DNA of 47,815 bases from Faecalicatena contorta. Lineage in GTDB: Bacteria; Bacillota; Clostridia; Lachnospirales; Lachnospiraceae. The position numbers and the translations under genes are program-made. How positions within the stretch are numbered: the first letter of the stretch is position 1; every line of letters begins with the position of its first letter. Below the pieces are notes generated by a model that made no database searches, was not told the origin of the DNA, and saw nothing but the letters and a program-made list of their open reading frames with translations. Positions 26,046 through 34,401 of this stretch are shown piece by piece. The stretch spans positions 1-47,815 of the forward strand of contig NZ_JAFBIZ010000007.1 of the NCBI RefSeq assembly GCF_021531995.1, written 5' to 3'.

Positions 26046-26690
26046 TTGGAAGGAAGAGAGATATCGCAGGCGGTAATACGACGGTTGCCAAGATATTACA
26101 GATATTTGGGAGAACTTTTAGAAAATGGAGTAGAACGAATCTCTTCAAATGATCTCAGTAAACGAATGAAAGTGACTGCATCACAGATTCGTCAGGATCT
26201 TAATAATTTCGGAGGATTTGGTCAACAGGGATATGGATATAATGTAAAGTATCTGTATACAGAGATTGGTAAGATTCTTGGACTTGAAGAAGATCACAAT
26301 ATAATTATTATCGGAGCAGGTAATCTGGGACAGGCACTGGCTAACTATGCAGCATTTGAAAAACGTGGTTTTATTTTAAAGGGAATCTTTGATGTGAATC
26401 CACGGCTGGAGGGTGTGGCAATCCGGGGTGTTCCGGTACGTATGATGGATGATCTGAAGTCTTTTGTACAGAATAATAATATAGACATTGCTGTTCTTAC
26501 GATTCCAAAGGAAAAAGCAATTGAGGTTGCGAATATGCTGGTTGAAAACGGGGTACGTGCGATCTGGAATTTTGCACATACAGACCTGAATCTTCCAGAG
26601 AATATTATTGTGGAAAATGTGCATTTGTCTGAAAGTCTTATGCAGTTATCCTATAATATAAGTCGTTATAACGAAGAACACAAAAAATAA
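26046..26690 (+). CDS. rex: Redox-sensing transcriptional repressor Rex
   Basis: A 214-residue NADH/NAD+-sensing repressor of fermentation and alcohol dehydrogenase genes. The N-terminal winged helix (about 1-80: RRLPRYYRYLGELL, then TASQIRQDLNNFGGFGQQGYGY) is followed by a Rossmann domain with IIIGAGNLGQALANYAAFE for dinucleotide binding and a C-terminal domain-swap helix. The start is read as TTG 26046, 6 bases after AGGAAGGTG, giving the normal family length; the in-frame GTG 26037 lies within that ribosome binding site. The longer upstream frame would overlap the -35/-10 region and is rejected. It is divergent from the ABC-F gene, as the ydiF-rex association in Bacillus suggests. A likely target, adh, lies at 38.2 kb. 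Confidence 0.95.
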   Translation: MEGREISQAVIRRLPRYYRYLGELLENGVERISSNDLSKRMKVTASQIRQDLNNFGGFGQQGYGYNVKYLYTEIGKILGLEEDHNIIIIGAGNLGQALANYAAFEKRGFILKGIFDVNPRLEGVAIRGVPVRMMDDLKSFVQNNNIDIAVLTIPKEKAIEVANMLVENGVRAIWNFAHTDLNLPENIIVENVHLSESLMQLSYNISRYNEEHKK

Positions 26691-26701
26691 AGATAATGTA
26701 G

Positions 26702-26745
26702 ACGTGTAAGGTCCGGTATGTACAGACATGCCTGTTCTTACACGT
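26702..26745 (+). terminator. Hairpin between rex and nnr
   Basis: A 9-bp outer stem (26702-26710 with 26737-26745) and a 7-bp inner stem (GGTATGT with ACATGCC, one G-U) form a long rod. Only TCTTT follows, so it is a weak terminator or a leader structure before nnr. Confidence 0.5.
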
Positions 26746-26767
26746 TCTTTGATATGGGGGTGAGACA

Positions 26768-28282
26768 ATGCGATATCTGGTGGATGGCAGTCAGATGAAG
26801 GCAGAAGATCAATATACGATCCAGACAATAGGTACTCCGTCCCTTGTATTGATGGAACGGGCTGCCAGATGCTGTGTGCAGGTAATGACGGACAGATATC
26901 TGGATCTGTCCAGGGTCTGTGTTGTATGTGGCTCCGGTAATAATGGCGGAGATGGTCTGGCAATTGCGAGAATTCTTACAAAGATGGGATATCCGGTTAC
27001 CGCGTGTTTTATTGGCAATAAGGAGCACTGTACAGAAGAGACAAAAGAACAGATACGTCTTCTTAAGGAAGCCGGAGGAAGGATTATATCTGGATACGAA
27101 GAGGCAGAATACAGCGTTCTGATCGATGCGATCTTTGGCGTGGGACTGAGCAGAAAGATTGAGGGTCATTATCGTGAGATCATCGATCAGATGAATCGTT
27201 CAACAGGAATAAAGGTTGCAGTTGATATTCCGTCCGGAATCTCTTCCGGGAATGGTGCGGTGCTTGGAATCGCATTTCATGCAGATATTACGGTTACTTT
27301 TCAGCTTGAAAAACTGGGTCTGCAGATGTATCCGGGACGGGAATACGCCGGAGAGATCTATCCTGTTGACATAGGTATCTGCACAGACAGGATCAAAGAT
27401 GACATATCTGTGGCATATACGTATGAGAGAAGAGAATATAGCCGTCTGCTGCCAGTCAGAAAGGCGGATTCACATAAAGGAACATACGGAAAGCTTCTGG
27501 TGATTGCCGGAAGCAGAGGAATGTCAGGAGCAGCATATCTGAATGCCAAAGCAGCATATCGGACCGGAGCGGGACTGGTGCAGATCTATACTCCGGAGGA
27601 GAATCGTGTCATTCTTCAGACTCTGCTGCCGGAAGCAATTATTACTGCCTACGAGACCTTTGAAGAAGAAAAACTGTGTTCGCTTCTTGCGTGGGCAGAT
27701 ACTGTATGCATCGGATCCGGGCTTGGAACGAACGGTCTGTCGAAGCAGATCTTACAGACAACACTGAAAAATATAAAGGTTCCGTGTGTGATTGATGCGG
27801 ATGGACTGAATCTGTTATCAGAGAATATGGAAGCACTGAAGCAGATATCGAACGGAGAGATCGTGCTGACTCCTCATATGAAAGAGATGGAACGATTGTC
27901 CGGCAGAATGGTATCAGAGATCCGGGAACACCGGACAACTGTTCTGAGAGAATTTACGGAACAATATCCGGCAGTCGTGGCGTTGAAAGACGCCAGAACG
28001 ATGGTTGCATCTTCAGAATCCCGCATATATGTGAATCTGTCCGGCAATTGTGCGATGGCAAAAGCCGGATCAGGAGATGTCCTTGCGGGGATAATCGCAG
28101 GTCTGATGGCACAGAAAGTAAACGGATATGATGCAGCAGTTCTGGGAGTCTATCTGCACGGCTGCTGCGGAGATTATGCCCGAAAGATAATGGGAAGCTA
28201 TAGCGTTATGGCAGAAGATCTTATTGAGAGTTTAAGCAAGGTATTAATAGATCAGGAGGAGTTGGCTTATGAAGAAATATAG
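26768..28282 (+). CDS. nnr: Bifunctional NAD(P)H-hydrate epimerase/dehydratase
   Basis: Repairs hydrated NADH and NADPH: the N-terminal YjeF_N domain (about 1-215) epimerises the hydrates and the C-terminal ribokinase-like domain (about 220-500) dehydrates them using ADP or ATP. Epimerase motifs are VCGSGNNGGDGLAIAR and the active-site region VLIDAIFGVGLSR. Dehydratase motifs include LVIAGSRGMSGAAYLNAKAA, CVIDADGLNLL, LTPHMKEMERL and the nucleotide-binding AKAGSGDVLAGIIAG. 504 residues is full length. GGGGGTGAG lies just before the start. The gene overlaps alr by 14 bases, so translation of the two is probably coupled. Confidence 0.94.
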   Translation: MRYLVDGSQMKAEDQYTIQTIGTPSLVLMERAARCCVQVMTDRYLDLSRVCVVCGSGNNGGDGLAIARILTKMGYPVTACFIGNKEHCTEETKEQIRLLKEAGGRIISGYEEAEYSVLIDAIFGVGLSRKIEGHYREIIDQMNRSTGIKVAVDIPSGISSGNGAVLGIAFHADITVTFQLEKLGLQMYPGREYAGEIYPVDIGICTDRIKDDISVAYTYERREYSRLLPVRKADSHKGTYGKLLVIAGSRGMSGAAYLNAKAAYRTGAGLVQIYTPEENRVILQTLLPEAIITAYETFEEEKLCSLLAWADTVCIGSGLGTNGLSKQILQTTLKNIKVPCVIDADGLNLLSENMEALKQISNGEIVLTPHMKEMERLSGRMVSEIREHRTTVLREFTEQYPAVVALKDARTMVASSESRIYVNLSGNCAMAKAGSGDVLAGIIAGLMAQKVNGYDAAVLGVYLHGCCGDYARKIMGSYSVMAEDLIESLSKVLIDQEELAYEEI

Positions 28283-29435
28283 CAGAGTTATGGCCAGAGT
28301 CGATTTGGATGCAGTTGAATATAATATAGAGATGATGAAAAACAATATTAAAGAGGGTGTTCAGATCATGGCCGTCATTAAGATGGACGGGTATGGGCAC
28401 GGAGCTGCACAGATTGCAAAAGTGCTGGATCCGAAAGAGTATATCTGGGGATTTGCAGCAGCAACGCTTGACGAAGCTGTTCACCTGAAGAATGCAGGAA
28501 TCAGAAAGCCGATACTTGTTCTTGGCTGTATCTTTCCGGATCAATGGGAAGACATGATTGAGAATGAGGTTCGCATGACAATATATACAAGAGAGATGGC
28601 TGAAGAAGTCTCTGAACTTGCACAGCGTATGGGAAGAAAAGTATATGTCCATATTAAGCTGGACACGGGAATGGGACGTCTGGGCTTTCAGATCACAGAA
28701 GAAAATGCAGACATCATTGCCGCCATCAGCAAACTTCCCAATCTGGTTATGGAAGGAATGTTTACACATTTTTCCAAAGCGGATGAAACGGATAAGACGT
28801 ATACACAGGAACAGATCCATCAGTATCTGTGGATGAAACGGGCACTGGAAGAAAGAAAGGTTGTATTTTCTTATTATCACTGCTCCAACAGTGCAGGTAT
28901 CATTGATATGAAAGAAGCCAATCTGAATCTGGTACGTGCAGGTATATCGACCTACGGAATGTATCCGTCGGATGAAGTGGAAAAAGAAAATGTTCCTCTT
29001 AAGCCTGCAATGGAGCTGATCAGTCATGTGGCTTTTGTAAAGTGGGTAGAAGAAGGCAGAAAGATTAGTTACGGAGGAACATATACGACAGTTCATCTGA
29101 CGAAAGTTGCCACGATTCCGGTTGGATATGGAGATGGATATCCCCGCAGTCTGTCTAACCAGGGATATGTTCTGATTCATGGACAGAAAGCACCGATTCT
29201 CGGAAGAGTATGTATGGATCAGTTCATGGTTGATGTTACAGGCATAGATGATGTTAAATTCGGCGACAAAGTGACGTTGATCGGGAAGGACGGGAATGAG
29301 GTCATTCCGGTAGAAACCCTGAGTGAGCTTTCAGGAAGATTTAATTATGAATTTGTATGCAATCTCGGAAAGAGAATTCCGAGAGAGTATATCCGGCATG
29401 GAGAAATCGTGGAACAGGTAGATTATTTCCTCTGA
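28269..29435 (+). CDS. alr: Alanine racemase
   Basis: PLP enzyme interconverting L- and D-alanine for peptidoglycan. The 388-residue protein has the PLP lysine at Lys38 in MAVIKMDGYGHGA (most homologues have KADAYGHG; the changes are conservative), the tyrosine-containing KISYGGTYTT segment and the GYGDGYPRSLSN phosphate-side block, then GRVCMDQFMVDV. CAGGAGGAG lies 7-13 bases before the ATG, inside the end of nnr, with a 14-base gene overlap. The endoribonuclease gene follows after 87 bases, matching the alr-endoA neighbourhood of Bacillus. Confidence 0.95.
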   Translation: MKKYSRVMARVDLDAVEYNIEMMKNNIKEGVQIMAVIKMDGYGHGAAQIAKVLDPKEYIWGFAAATLDEAVHLKNAGIRKPILVLGCIFPDQWEDMIENEVRMTIYTREMAEEVSELAQRMGRKVYVHIKLDTGMGRLGFQITEENADIIAAISKLPNLVMEGMFTHFSKADETDKTYTQEQIHQYLWMKRALEERKVVFSYYHCSNSAGIIDMKEANLNLVRAGISTYGMYPSDEVEKENVPLKPAMELISHVAFVKWVEEGRKISYGGTYTTVHLTKVATIPVGYGDGYPRSLSNQGYVLIHGQKAPILGRVCMDQFMVDVTGIDDVKFGDKVTLIGKDGNEVIPVETLSELSGRFNYEFVCNLGKRIPREYIRHGEIVEQVDYFL

Positions 29436-29522
29436 TTCTGCAGGTTCCTGCATTTTGAAGAATACATCCGAAAAAGATGGAGATACTTATGTTATCATGT
29501 AAAATCGGAGCGTGAATGAAAA

Positions 29523-29870
29523 GTGCAGGTAAGGCGTGGAGATATATATTATGCAGATCTTAGTCCGGTTGTCGGATCCGAACAGGGAGGCATTCGTCCG
29601 GTACTGATCATACAGAATGATATGGGCAACCGTCACAGCCCGACTGTGATCTGTGCAGCGATTACTTCCAGGATGAATAAGGCAAAATTGCCGACACATA
29701 TTGAGATAGATGCAAGGAGATATCAGATTGTGAAGAATTCTGTAATTCTGTTGGAACAGATTCGGACAATAGACAAACAACGACTGAAAGATCTGGTATG
29801 CCATTTGGATAAAGAGATAATGAACAAAGTAGATGAGGCTCTGAAAGTCAGTTTGGAGCTTCATACATAG
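29523..29870 (+). CDS. MazF/EndoA-type mRNA interferase
   Basis: A 115-residue toxin-type endoribonuclease nearly identical in motif to Bacillus EndoA: it reads [42 protein letters not shown] and [15 protein letters not shown]. The catalytic Arg25 and Thr48 of EndoA numbering are both present, so it should be active, cutting mRNA at short sequences such as UACAU in relatives. In Bacillus the antitoxin gene sits between alr and endoA; here only 87 bases lie between and hold no antitoxin-sized frame. The start must be GTG 29523 because an in-frame stop lies 6 bases upstream; GGAG at 29507-29510 is 12 bases away, suggesting weak translation. The CorC-like gene follows after 25 bases. Confidence 0.93.
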   Translation: MQVRRGDIYYADLSPVVGSEQGGIRPVLIIQNDMGNRHSPTVICAAITSRMNKAKLPTHIEIDARRYQIVKNSVILLEQIRTIDKQRLKDLVCHLDKEIMNKVDEALKVSLELHT

Positions 29871-29895
29871 AAAAGGAGTTTGAGGATAGTTAATT

Positions 29896-30690
29896 ATGAT
29901 AGAAGGAAGTTTGTTTGGCAGAATGAAGCAGATATTCCAGCTGGAAGATGAGATGGATGAGGACACTCAGAAAGAAGCCGCAGAGCTGATTCGCAATATT
30001 TTCCGGTATATGGATAAAGATGCAAAGGATATCATGACGCATCGGAAAAACATTGTTGCAATCGATGGGAATGAAACGCTTGAAGATGCTCTCAGGTTTA
30101 TTCTGGAAGAGAATTATTCCAGATTTCCAATCTATGAAGAAGATATAGATGAAATTACCGGAATCATACATCTGAGAGAAGCAACAGCTTGTTATCTGGA
30201 TGAGAACAACCGGAAAAAACGGGTAAAAGAGTTGAAAGAATATATAAGACCGGTTACATATATCCCTGAAACGAAAAGTATAGATACACTTTTTAAAGAA
30301 ATGCAGGCGAAAAAAAATCATATGGTGATCGTGCTGGATGAGTATGGGCAGACTTCGGGACTCGTAGCAATGGAAGATATTCTGGAAGAAATCGTCGGAA
30401 ACATTCTGGATGAGCATGACGAAGAGGAGGAGATGATATCACGGCAGGCAGACGGAAGCTATCTTGTGAATGGAATGACCGAACTGGAAGATCTGGAAGA
30501 TCTTATACCGCTGCAGTTTGAAAAGGAAGAGTTTGAGACTCTGAATGGATTCCTGATCGATCAGCTTGACAGAATCCCATCGGAAGATGAGCATTGCGAG
30601 GTTGATTATCAGGGATATCGATTTACGATTCTTCTTGTGGACAATAATACAATACAGAGAGTTAAGATTGAAAAACATCCGGAAGCGTGA
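29896..30690 (+). CDS. CorC/HlyC-type CBS domain protein
   Basis: A 264-residue soluble protein: two CBS domains (about 45-175, DIMTHRKNIVAID then VTYIPETKSIDTLF and HMVIVLDEYGQTSGLV) followed by a transporter-associated CorC_HlyC domain (about 190-260, with FETLNGFLIDQL). It lacks the N-terminal DUF21 membrane domain of full transporters, so it matches E. coli CorC (YbeX), linked to magnesium/cobalt efflux and, in some studies, to ribosome maturation. A haemolysin role is a legacy name and is not supported. It lies 25 bases after the toxin gene and 45 bases before yebC. AAAGGAG (29873-29879) lies 16 bases before the ATG, rather far, so the start is a little uncertain. Confidence 0.88.
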   Translation: MIEGSLFGRMKQIFQLEDEMDEDTQKEAAELIRNIFRYMDKDAKDIMTHRKNIVAIDGNETLEDALRFILEENYSRFPIYEEDIDEITGIIHLREATACYLDENNRKKRVKELKEYIRPVTYIPETKSIDTLFKEMQAKKNHMVIVLDEYGQTSGLVAMEDILEEIVGNILDEHDEEEEMISRQADGSYLVNGMTELEDLEDLIPLQFEKEEFETLNGFLIDQLDRIPSEDEHCEVDYQGYRFTILLVDNNTIQRVKIEKHPEA

Positions 30691-30735
30691 TAGAATTAAA
30701 AAGTGCGAAAATAGAGATAAAGAGAGGGTTAAAAA

Positions 30736-31467
30736 ATGTCAGGACATTCAAAATTTGCCAATATTAAACATAAGAAAGAAAAAAATGATGCTGCAAAGGG
30801 AAAGATCTTTACAAAGATCGGAAAGGAAATTGCAGTTGCGGTTAAAGAGGGCGGAAGTTCAGATCCTGCCAATAACAGTAAGCTGCGCGATGTAATCGCA
30901 AAGGCAAAATCCAACAACATGCCGAATGATACGATTGAAAGAAATATCAAGCGTGCAGCAGGAGATGCAAATGCTGCCAATTATGAACATATTACATATG
31001 AAGGATATGGACCGAACGGGACTGCCATCATTGTTGAGACACTGACAGATAATAAGAATCGTACCGCTTCCAATGTAAAAAATGCGTTTACAAAAGGCAG
31101 TGGTAATGTGGGTACTCCGGGATGCGTTTCATTTATGTTTGACAAAAAAGGTCAGATTGTGATTGATAAAGAAGAGTATGAGGGAGACGCAGATGAGCTG
31201 ATGATGCAGGTACTGGATGCAGGTGCAGAGGATTTTGTAGAGGAAGAAGACAGTTATGAGATTCTGACGGATCCTGATGATTTCAGCACGGTGCGTCTTG
31301 CGATAGAAGAAGCAGGAATTCCGATGGCTTCTGCAGAGGTGACAATGATCCCTCAGACATATGTGGAACTTACGGATCCAAAGGATATTGCCAATATTCA
31401 GAAGACGCTGGATATGCTGGATGATGATGACGATGTACAGGACGTATATCATAACTGGGATGAATAA
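30736..31467 (+). CDS. yebC: YebC/TACO1 family protein
   Basis: A 243-residue YebC/TACO1 protein. The first 20 residues [20 protein letters not shown] are the family hallmark (most read MAGHSKWANIKHRK), followed by [10 protein letters not shown] and [14 protein letters not shown]. Members are annotated as transcription regulators, but the mitochondrial TACO1 and recent bacterial work point to a translation factor helping ribosomes through difficult stretches. A long acidic C-terminal third ([15 protein letters not shown]) is normal. AGAGAGGG lies upstream. The next gene starts 26 bases later. Confidence 0.95.
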   Translation: MSGHSKFANIKHKKEKNDAAKGKIFTKIGKEIAVAVKEGGSSDPANNSKLRDVIAKAKSNNMPNDTIERNIKRAAGDANAANYEHITYEGYGPNGTAIIVETLTDNKNRTASNVKNAFTKGSGNVGTPGCVSFMFDKKGQIVIDKEEYEGDADELMMQVLDAGAEDFVEEEDSYEILTDPDDFSTVRLAIEEAGIPMASAEVTMIPQTYVELTDPKDIANIQKTLDMLDDDDDVQDVYHNWDE

Positions 31468-31493
31468 TCTCTCTGTGATACAGGAGGAGAAGG

Positions 31494-32270
31494 ATGGCAG
31501 AATGCAAAGCTGAAGCTGGACTGAAAAAGTTATTTGATGATTCACTGGACCTTCTGCATATGTTCAAAAGAAAAACATATGCAGAAACATTTCAGATATT
31601 GTACCGTGGCAATCAGGAATGTCTGAATGTACTGGCAGATGCATGCAGCGAAGATACTGATCGGGAAGAACTGGAATCATACGCCAAAGTCATTCCCAGG
31701 TATGCGAAAGAAAAGCTGGAGGATATCTCTTCAAAGAGACAGAAAGATCGTTTCTCTGCAGATTATAATATGACAATGGCAGTATATGTGATTCCTCTGG
31801 TGAATTACAGTGTTTTTCATAATAAAAGGGACCAGGGCAATCCATTGACAGTGAGGATGATTGAAATCTGGAATGAGCTGCCGGTTACAGGTTACACGCT
31901 CTCGGAATCATCGTATGATCTGATCCAGAGCGGCTTTAAAAACAGACTCTGCTATATTACGACTGCGGTATGTTCCAGCCGCAATCAGCCGGATGACTGC
32001 TATGAACTGGAAACCCTTCGCAGGTATCGGGATGATTATCTGGCACAGACAGAATCGGGAAGACAATTGATAGAGGAGTATTACGATATTGCTCCCGGAA
32101 TCGTAATGGCAGTAGGTATGCGCCCGAATGCACCGGAGATATATGAAGGGCTGTATAAGAATTATCTGCATCCATGTATTCGGCTGATTGAGAAAGATAA
32201 AAAAGAAGAATGCAGGGATTTATATATCGATATGGTTCGGGAATTACAAAAGAGATACTTTTATTCATAA
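31494..32270 (+). CDS. CFI-box-like domain protein, function unknown
   Basis: A 258-residue protein. I do not recognise the helical N-terminal part (1-150). The C-terminal part has CYITTAVCS (near 160), then DDCYELETLRRYRDDYL and YYDIAPGIV, matching the CFI-box pattern of a poorly described domain (C-F/Y-I-A/T-T-A, then LRxFRDxxL). The domain has no known activity. Cysteines in CYITTAVC and DDCYEL could bind metal or form a disulphide; there is no signal peptide or membrane segment, so it should be cytoplasmic. It lies 26 bases after yebC and 11 before metY, with AGGAGGAGAAGG upstream, so it is probably in an operon with them. Confidence 0.7.
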   Translation: MAECKAEAGLKKLFDDSLDLLHMFKRKTYAETFQILYRGNQECLNVLADACSEDTDREELESYAKVIPRYAKEKLEDISSKRQKDRFSADYNMTMAVYVIPLVNYSVFHNKRDQGNPLTVRMIEIWNELPVTGYTLSESSYDLIQSGFKNRLCYITTAVCSSRNQPDDCYELETLRRYRDDYLAQTESGRQLIEEYYDIAPGIVMAVGMRPNAPEIYEGLYKNYLHPCIRLIEKDKKEECRDLYIDMVRELQKRYFYS

Positions 32271-32281
32271 GGAGAGGGAAC

Positions 32282-33562
32282 ATGAGCAATTATAAGATTG
32301 AAACAAAGTGTGTACAGTCAGGATACACACCGAAAAACGGAGAGCCAAGATCTCTGCCGATCTATCAGAGTACAACATTCAAATATGATTCCAGTGACCA
32401 GATGGGACGACTGTTTGATCTGGAAGACAGTGGTTACTTCTATACCCGTCTTCAGAATCCAACCAACGATGCAGTGGCAGCAAAGATCTGTGATATGGAA
32501 GGCGGAGTTGCGGCAATGCTGACTTCTTCCGGACAGGCGGCAAGTTTCTATGCGATCATGAATATTGCACAACAGGGAGACCATATCGTGTGTGTGTCTG
32601 CAATATATGGCGGAACTTATAATCTGTATGCACACACGATTAAAAAAATGGGGGTAGATGCTACGTTTGTTGATCCGGACTGTACAGAAGAGGAATTAAA
32701 CGCAGCATTTCAGGAGAATACCAAGGCAATGTTCGGAGAGACAATCTCGAATCCATCCCTTGCTGTTCTGGATTTTGAAAAATTTGCAAAGGTTGCACAT
32801 GCACATGGGGTTCCGTTTATTGTGGATAATACTTTTGCAACACCGGTTAACTGCCGTCCGTTTGAATGGGGAGCAGATATTGTGACACATTCTACAACAA
32901 AGTATATGGACGGACACGCATCAGCGGTAGGTGGAGCAATCGTTGACAGTGGAAACTTTGACTGGGAAGCATACGCAGATAAATTCCCGGGACTGACAAC
33001 ACCGGATGAGACCTATCATGGAATTGTATATACACAGCGTTTCGGGAAAGGCGCTTACATAACAAAGGCAACTTCCCAGTTAATGAGAGATCTGGGATCC
33101 ATACAATCTCCTCAGAATGCATTTCTTTTGAATCTGGGGCTGGAATCTCTGCATCTTCGTATGGAAAGACACTGTGAAAATGCATTGGCTGCAGCGCAGT
33201 ATCTCCAGAACCATGAAAAAATTGCATGGGTAAATTGTCCATCACTTCCAGGTGACAAGTATTATGATCTTGCAAAGAAATATATGCCAAATGGAACCTG
33301 CGGCGTTATTACGTTTGGTGTAAAGGGCGGAAGAGATGCCTGCGTACGCATGATGGACAGCCTGAAGATGATCTCTATCGTAACTCATGTTGCAGATGCA
33401 AAAAGCTGTGTACTTCATCCGGCAAGTCATACACACCGCCAGATGAACGATCAGGAGCTTCTGGAAGCAGGAGTACAGCCGGATCTGATCAGATTCAGCG
33501 TGGGAATTGAACACATAGATGATATTATTGCAGACCTCAAGCAGGCTCTGGAACAGGTATAA
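32282..33562 (+). CDS. metY: O-acetylhomoserine sulfhydrylase
   Basis: PLP enzyme that makes homocysteine from O-acetylhomoserine and sulfide, for methionine synthesis by direct sulfhydrylation. The 426-residue length and segments TRLQNPTNDAV, SSGQAASFYA, the PLP lysine Lys207 (THSTTKYMDGHASAVGG) and C-terminal HPASHTHRQM fit the MetY/O-acetylhomoserine aminocarboxypropyltransferase group; methionine gamma-lyase is the main alternative, in the same superfamily but usually near 400 residues. The frame is open to 32210 inside the previous gene; ATG 32282 has GGAGAGGG upstream and gives the normal N-terminus. It ends at a hairpin terminator that overlaps the next gene's ribosome binding site. 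Confidence 0.88.
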   Translation: MSNYKIETKCVQSGYTPKNGEPRSLPIYQSTTFKYDSSDQMGRLFDLEDSGYFYTRLQNPTNDAVAAKICDMEGGVAAMLTSSGQAASFYAIMNIAQQGDHIVCVSAIYGGTYNLYAHTIKKMGVDATFVDPDCTEEELNAAFQENTKAMFGETISNPSLAVLDFEKFAKVAHAHGVPFIVDNTFATPVNCRPFEWGADIVTHSTTKYMDGHASAVGGAIVDSGNFDWEAYADKFPGLTTPDETYHGIVYTQRFGKGAYITKATSQLMRDLGSIQSPQNAFLLNLGLESLHLRMERHCENALAAAQYLQNHEKIAWVNCPSLPGDKYYDLAKKYMPNGTCGVITFGVKGGRDACVRMMDSLKMISIVTHVADAKSCVLHPASHTHRQMNDQELLEAGVQPDLIRFSVGIEHIDDIIADLKQALEQV

Positions 33563-33571
33563 AATTATCTG

Positions 33572-33611
33572 AATACCTCCATACTAATTGAAAAAGTATG
33601 GAGGTATTTTT
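33572..33611 (+). terminator. metY terminator that buries the tepA ribosome binding site
   Basis: A perfect 14-bp stem (33572-33585 with 33595-33608) and a 9-base loop are followed by TTT. The 3' arm contains GGAGG (33600-33604), the only ribosome binding site for the next gene's ATG at 33615. Confidence 0.75.
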
Positions 33612-33614
33612 AGT

Positions 33615-34337
33615 ATGCAGAGCGATAATACAGATTCACGGAAAAAAACACAGAATGAAGAAGAAAAGACGGAGCAGATCCGGGAAACAGGTAGTCTGAA
33701 TCTGGAAGAAGGAAAAGACAAACACAGAATCAAATTACTGACGGTCATTGGAGAAATTGAAGGTCATGAAGCAGTATCCGGAAATACAAAATCAACAAAA
33801 TATGAACACCTTCTTCCTATGCTTGCGGAAGTCGAAGACAGCGAAGAGATTGATGGAATACTGATACTTCTCAATACACTGGGAGGTGATGTAGAGGCCG
33901 GACTTTCCATTGCGGAGATGATCGCATCACTCAGTAAACCGACCGTATCACTGGTGTTGGGCGGAAGTCATTCTATCGGAGGGCCGCTGGCCGTCTCCGC
34001 ACAATATTCCTTTATTGTTCCGAGTGGTACGATGATCATACATCCGGTTCGGTCTAACGGAATGTTTATCGGCGTTCCCCAGAGTCTGCATAATATGATA
34101 CGGACGCAGGATCGCATTACAAAGTTTTTGGCGGATCACTCTCATATGAAGAAAGAGAGAATTGAGGAACTGATGCTGAATCCTACGGAACTTGTAAAAG
34201 ATGTGGGAACACTTCTGGAGGGGGAAGAGGCAGTAAAAGAAGGTCTGATAGACGAGGTGGGAGGATTAAACAGTGCATTGCATAAATTGCACGAAATGAT
34301 TGATATATGGATACGGAAAAAGAGTGAAAATGTGTAA
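33615..34337 (+). CDS. tepA: ClpP-like serine protease, TepA family
   Basis: A 240-residue member of the ClpP/crotonase superfamily, TepA type (translocation-enhancing protein of Bacillus). The catalytic serine is in LVLGGSHSIGGPLA (near residue 118) and the histidine in MIIHPVRSNG (near 140), followed by the long helical tail. The N-terminal 45 residues are charged and low complexity. It lies upstream of ftsK/spoIIIE as in Bacillus (ymfB region). The frame is open to a TTG at 33588 within the metY hairpin, but ATG 33615 is chosen, with GGAGG 10 bases upstream. That ribosome binding site is inside the terminator stem, so read-through transcripts should be poorly translated. Confidence 0.82.
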   Translation: MQSDNTDSRKKTQNEEEKTEQIRETGSLNLEEGKDKHRIKLLTVIGEIEGHEAVSGNTKSTKYEHLLPMLAEVEDSEEIDGILILLNTLGGDVEAGLSIAEMIASLSKPTVSLVLGGSHSIGGPLAVSAQYSFIVPSGTMIIHPVRSNGMFIGVPQSLHNMIRTQDRITKFLADHSHMKKERIEELMLNPTELVKDVGTLLEGEEAVKEGLIDEVGGLNSALHKLHEMIDIWIRKKSENV

Positions 34338-34401
34338 TGACAGCTTATTGAAATAATGGTATACTATAAGATAGTATCGCCATAAATAAGGGGGAGATTA
34401 C

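Noticed and set aside
25924-26148. Longer ABC-F protein with 75 extra residues
   Set aside because: It would run through the promoter regions of both genes, and ATG 25923 has a strong ribosome binding site.
29436-29522. MazE/EndoAI antitoxin between alr and the toxin
   Set aside because: Only 87 bases, with no frame long enough for a ribbon-helix-helix protein.
29896-30690. Haemolysin
   Set aside because: HlyC is a legacy label for CorC-type CBS proteins; there is no membrane or secretion feature.
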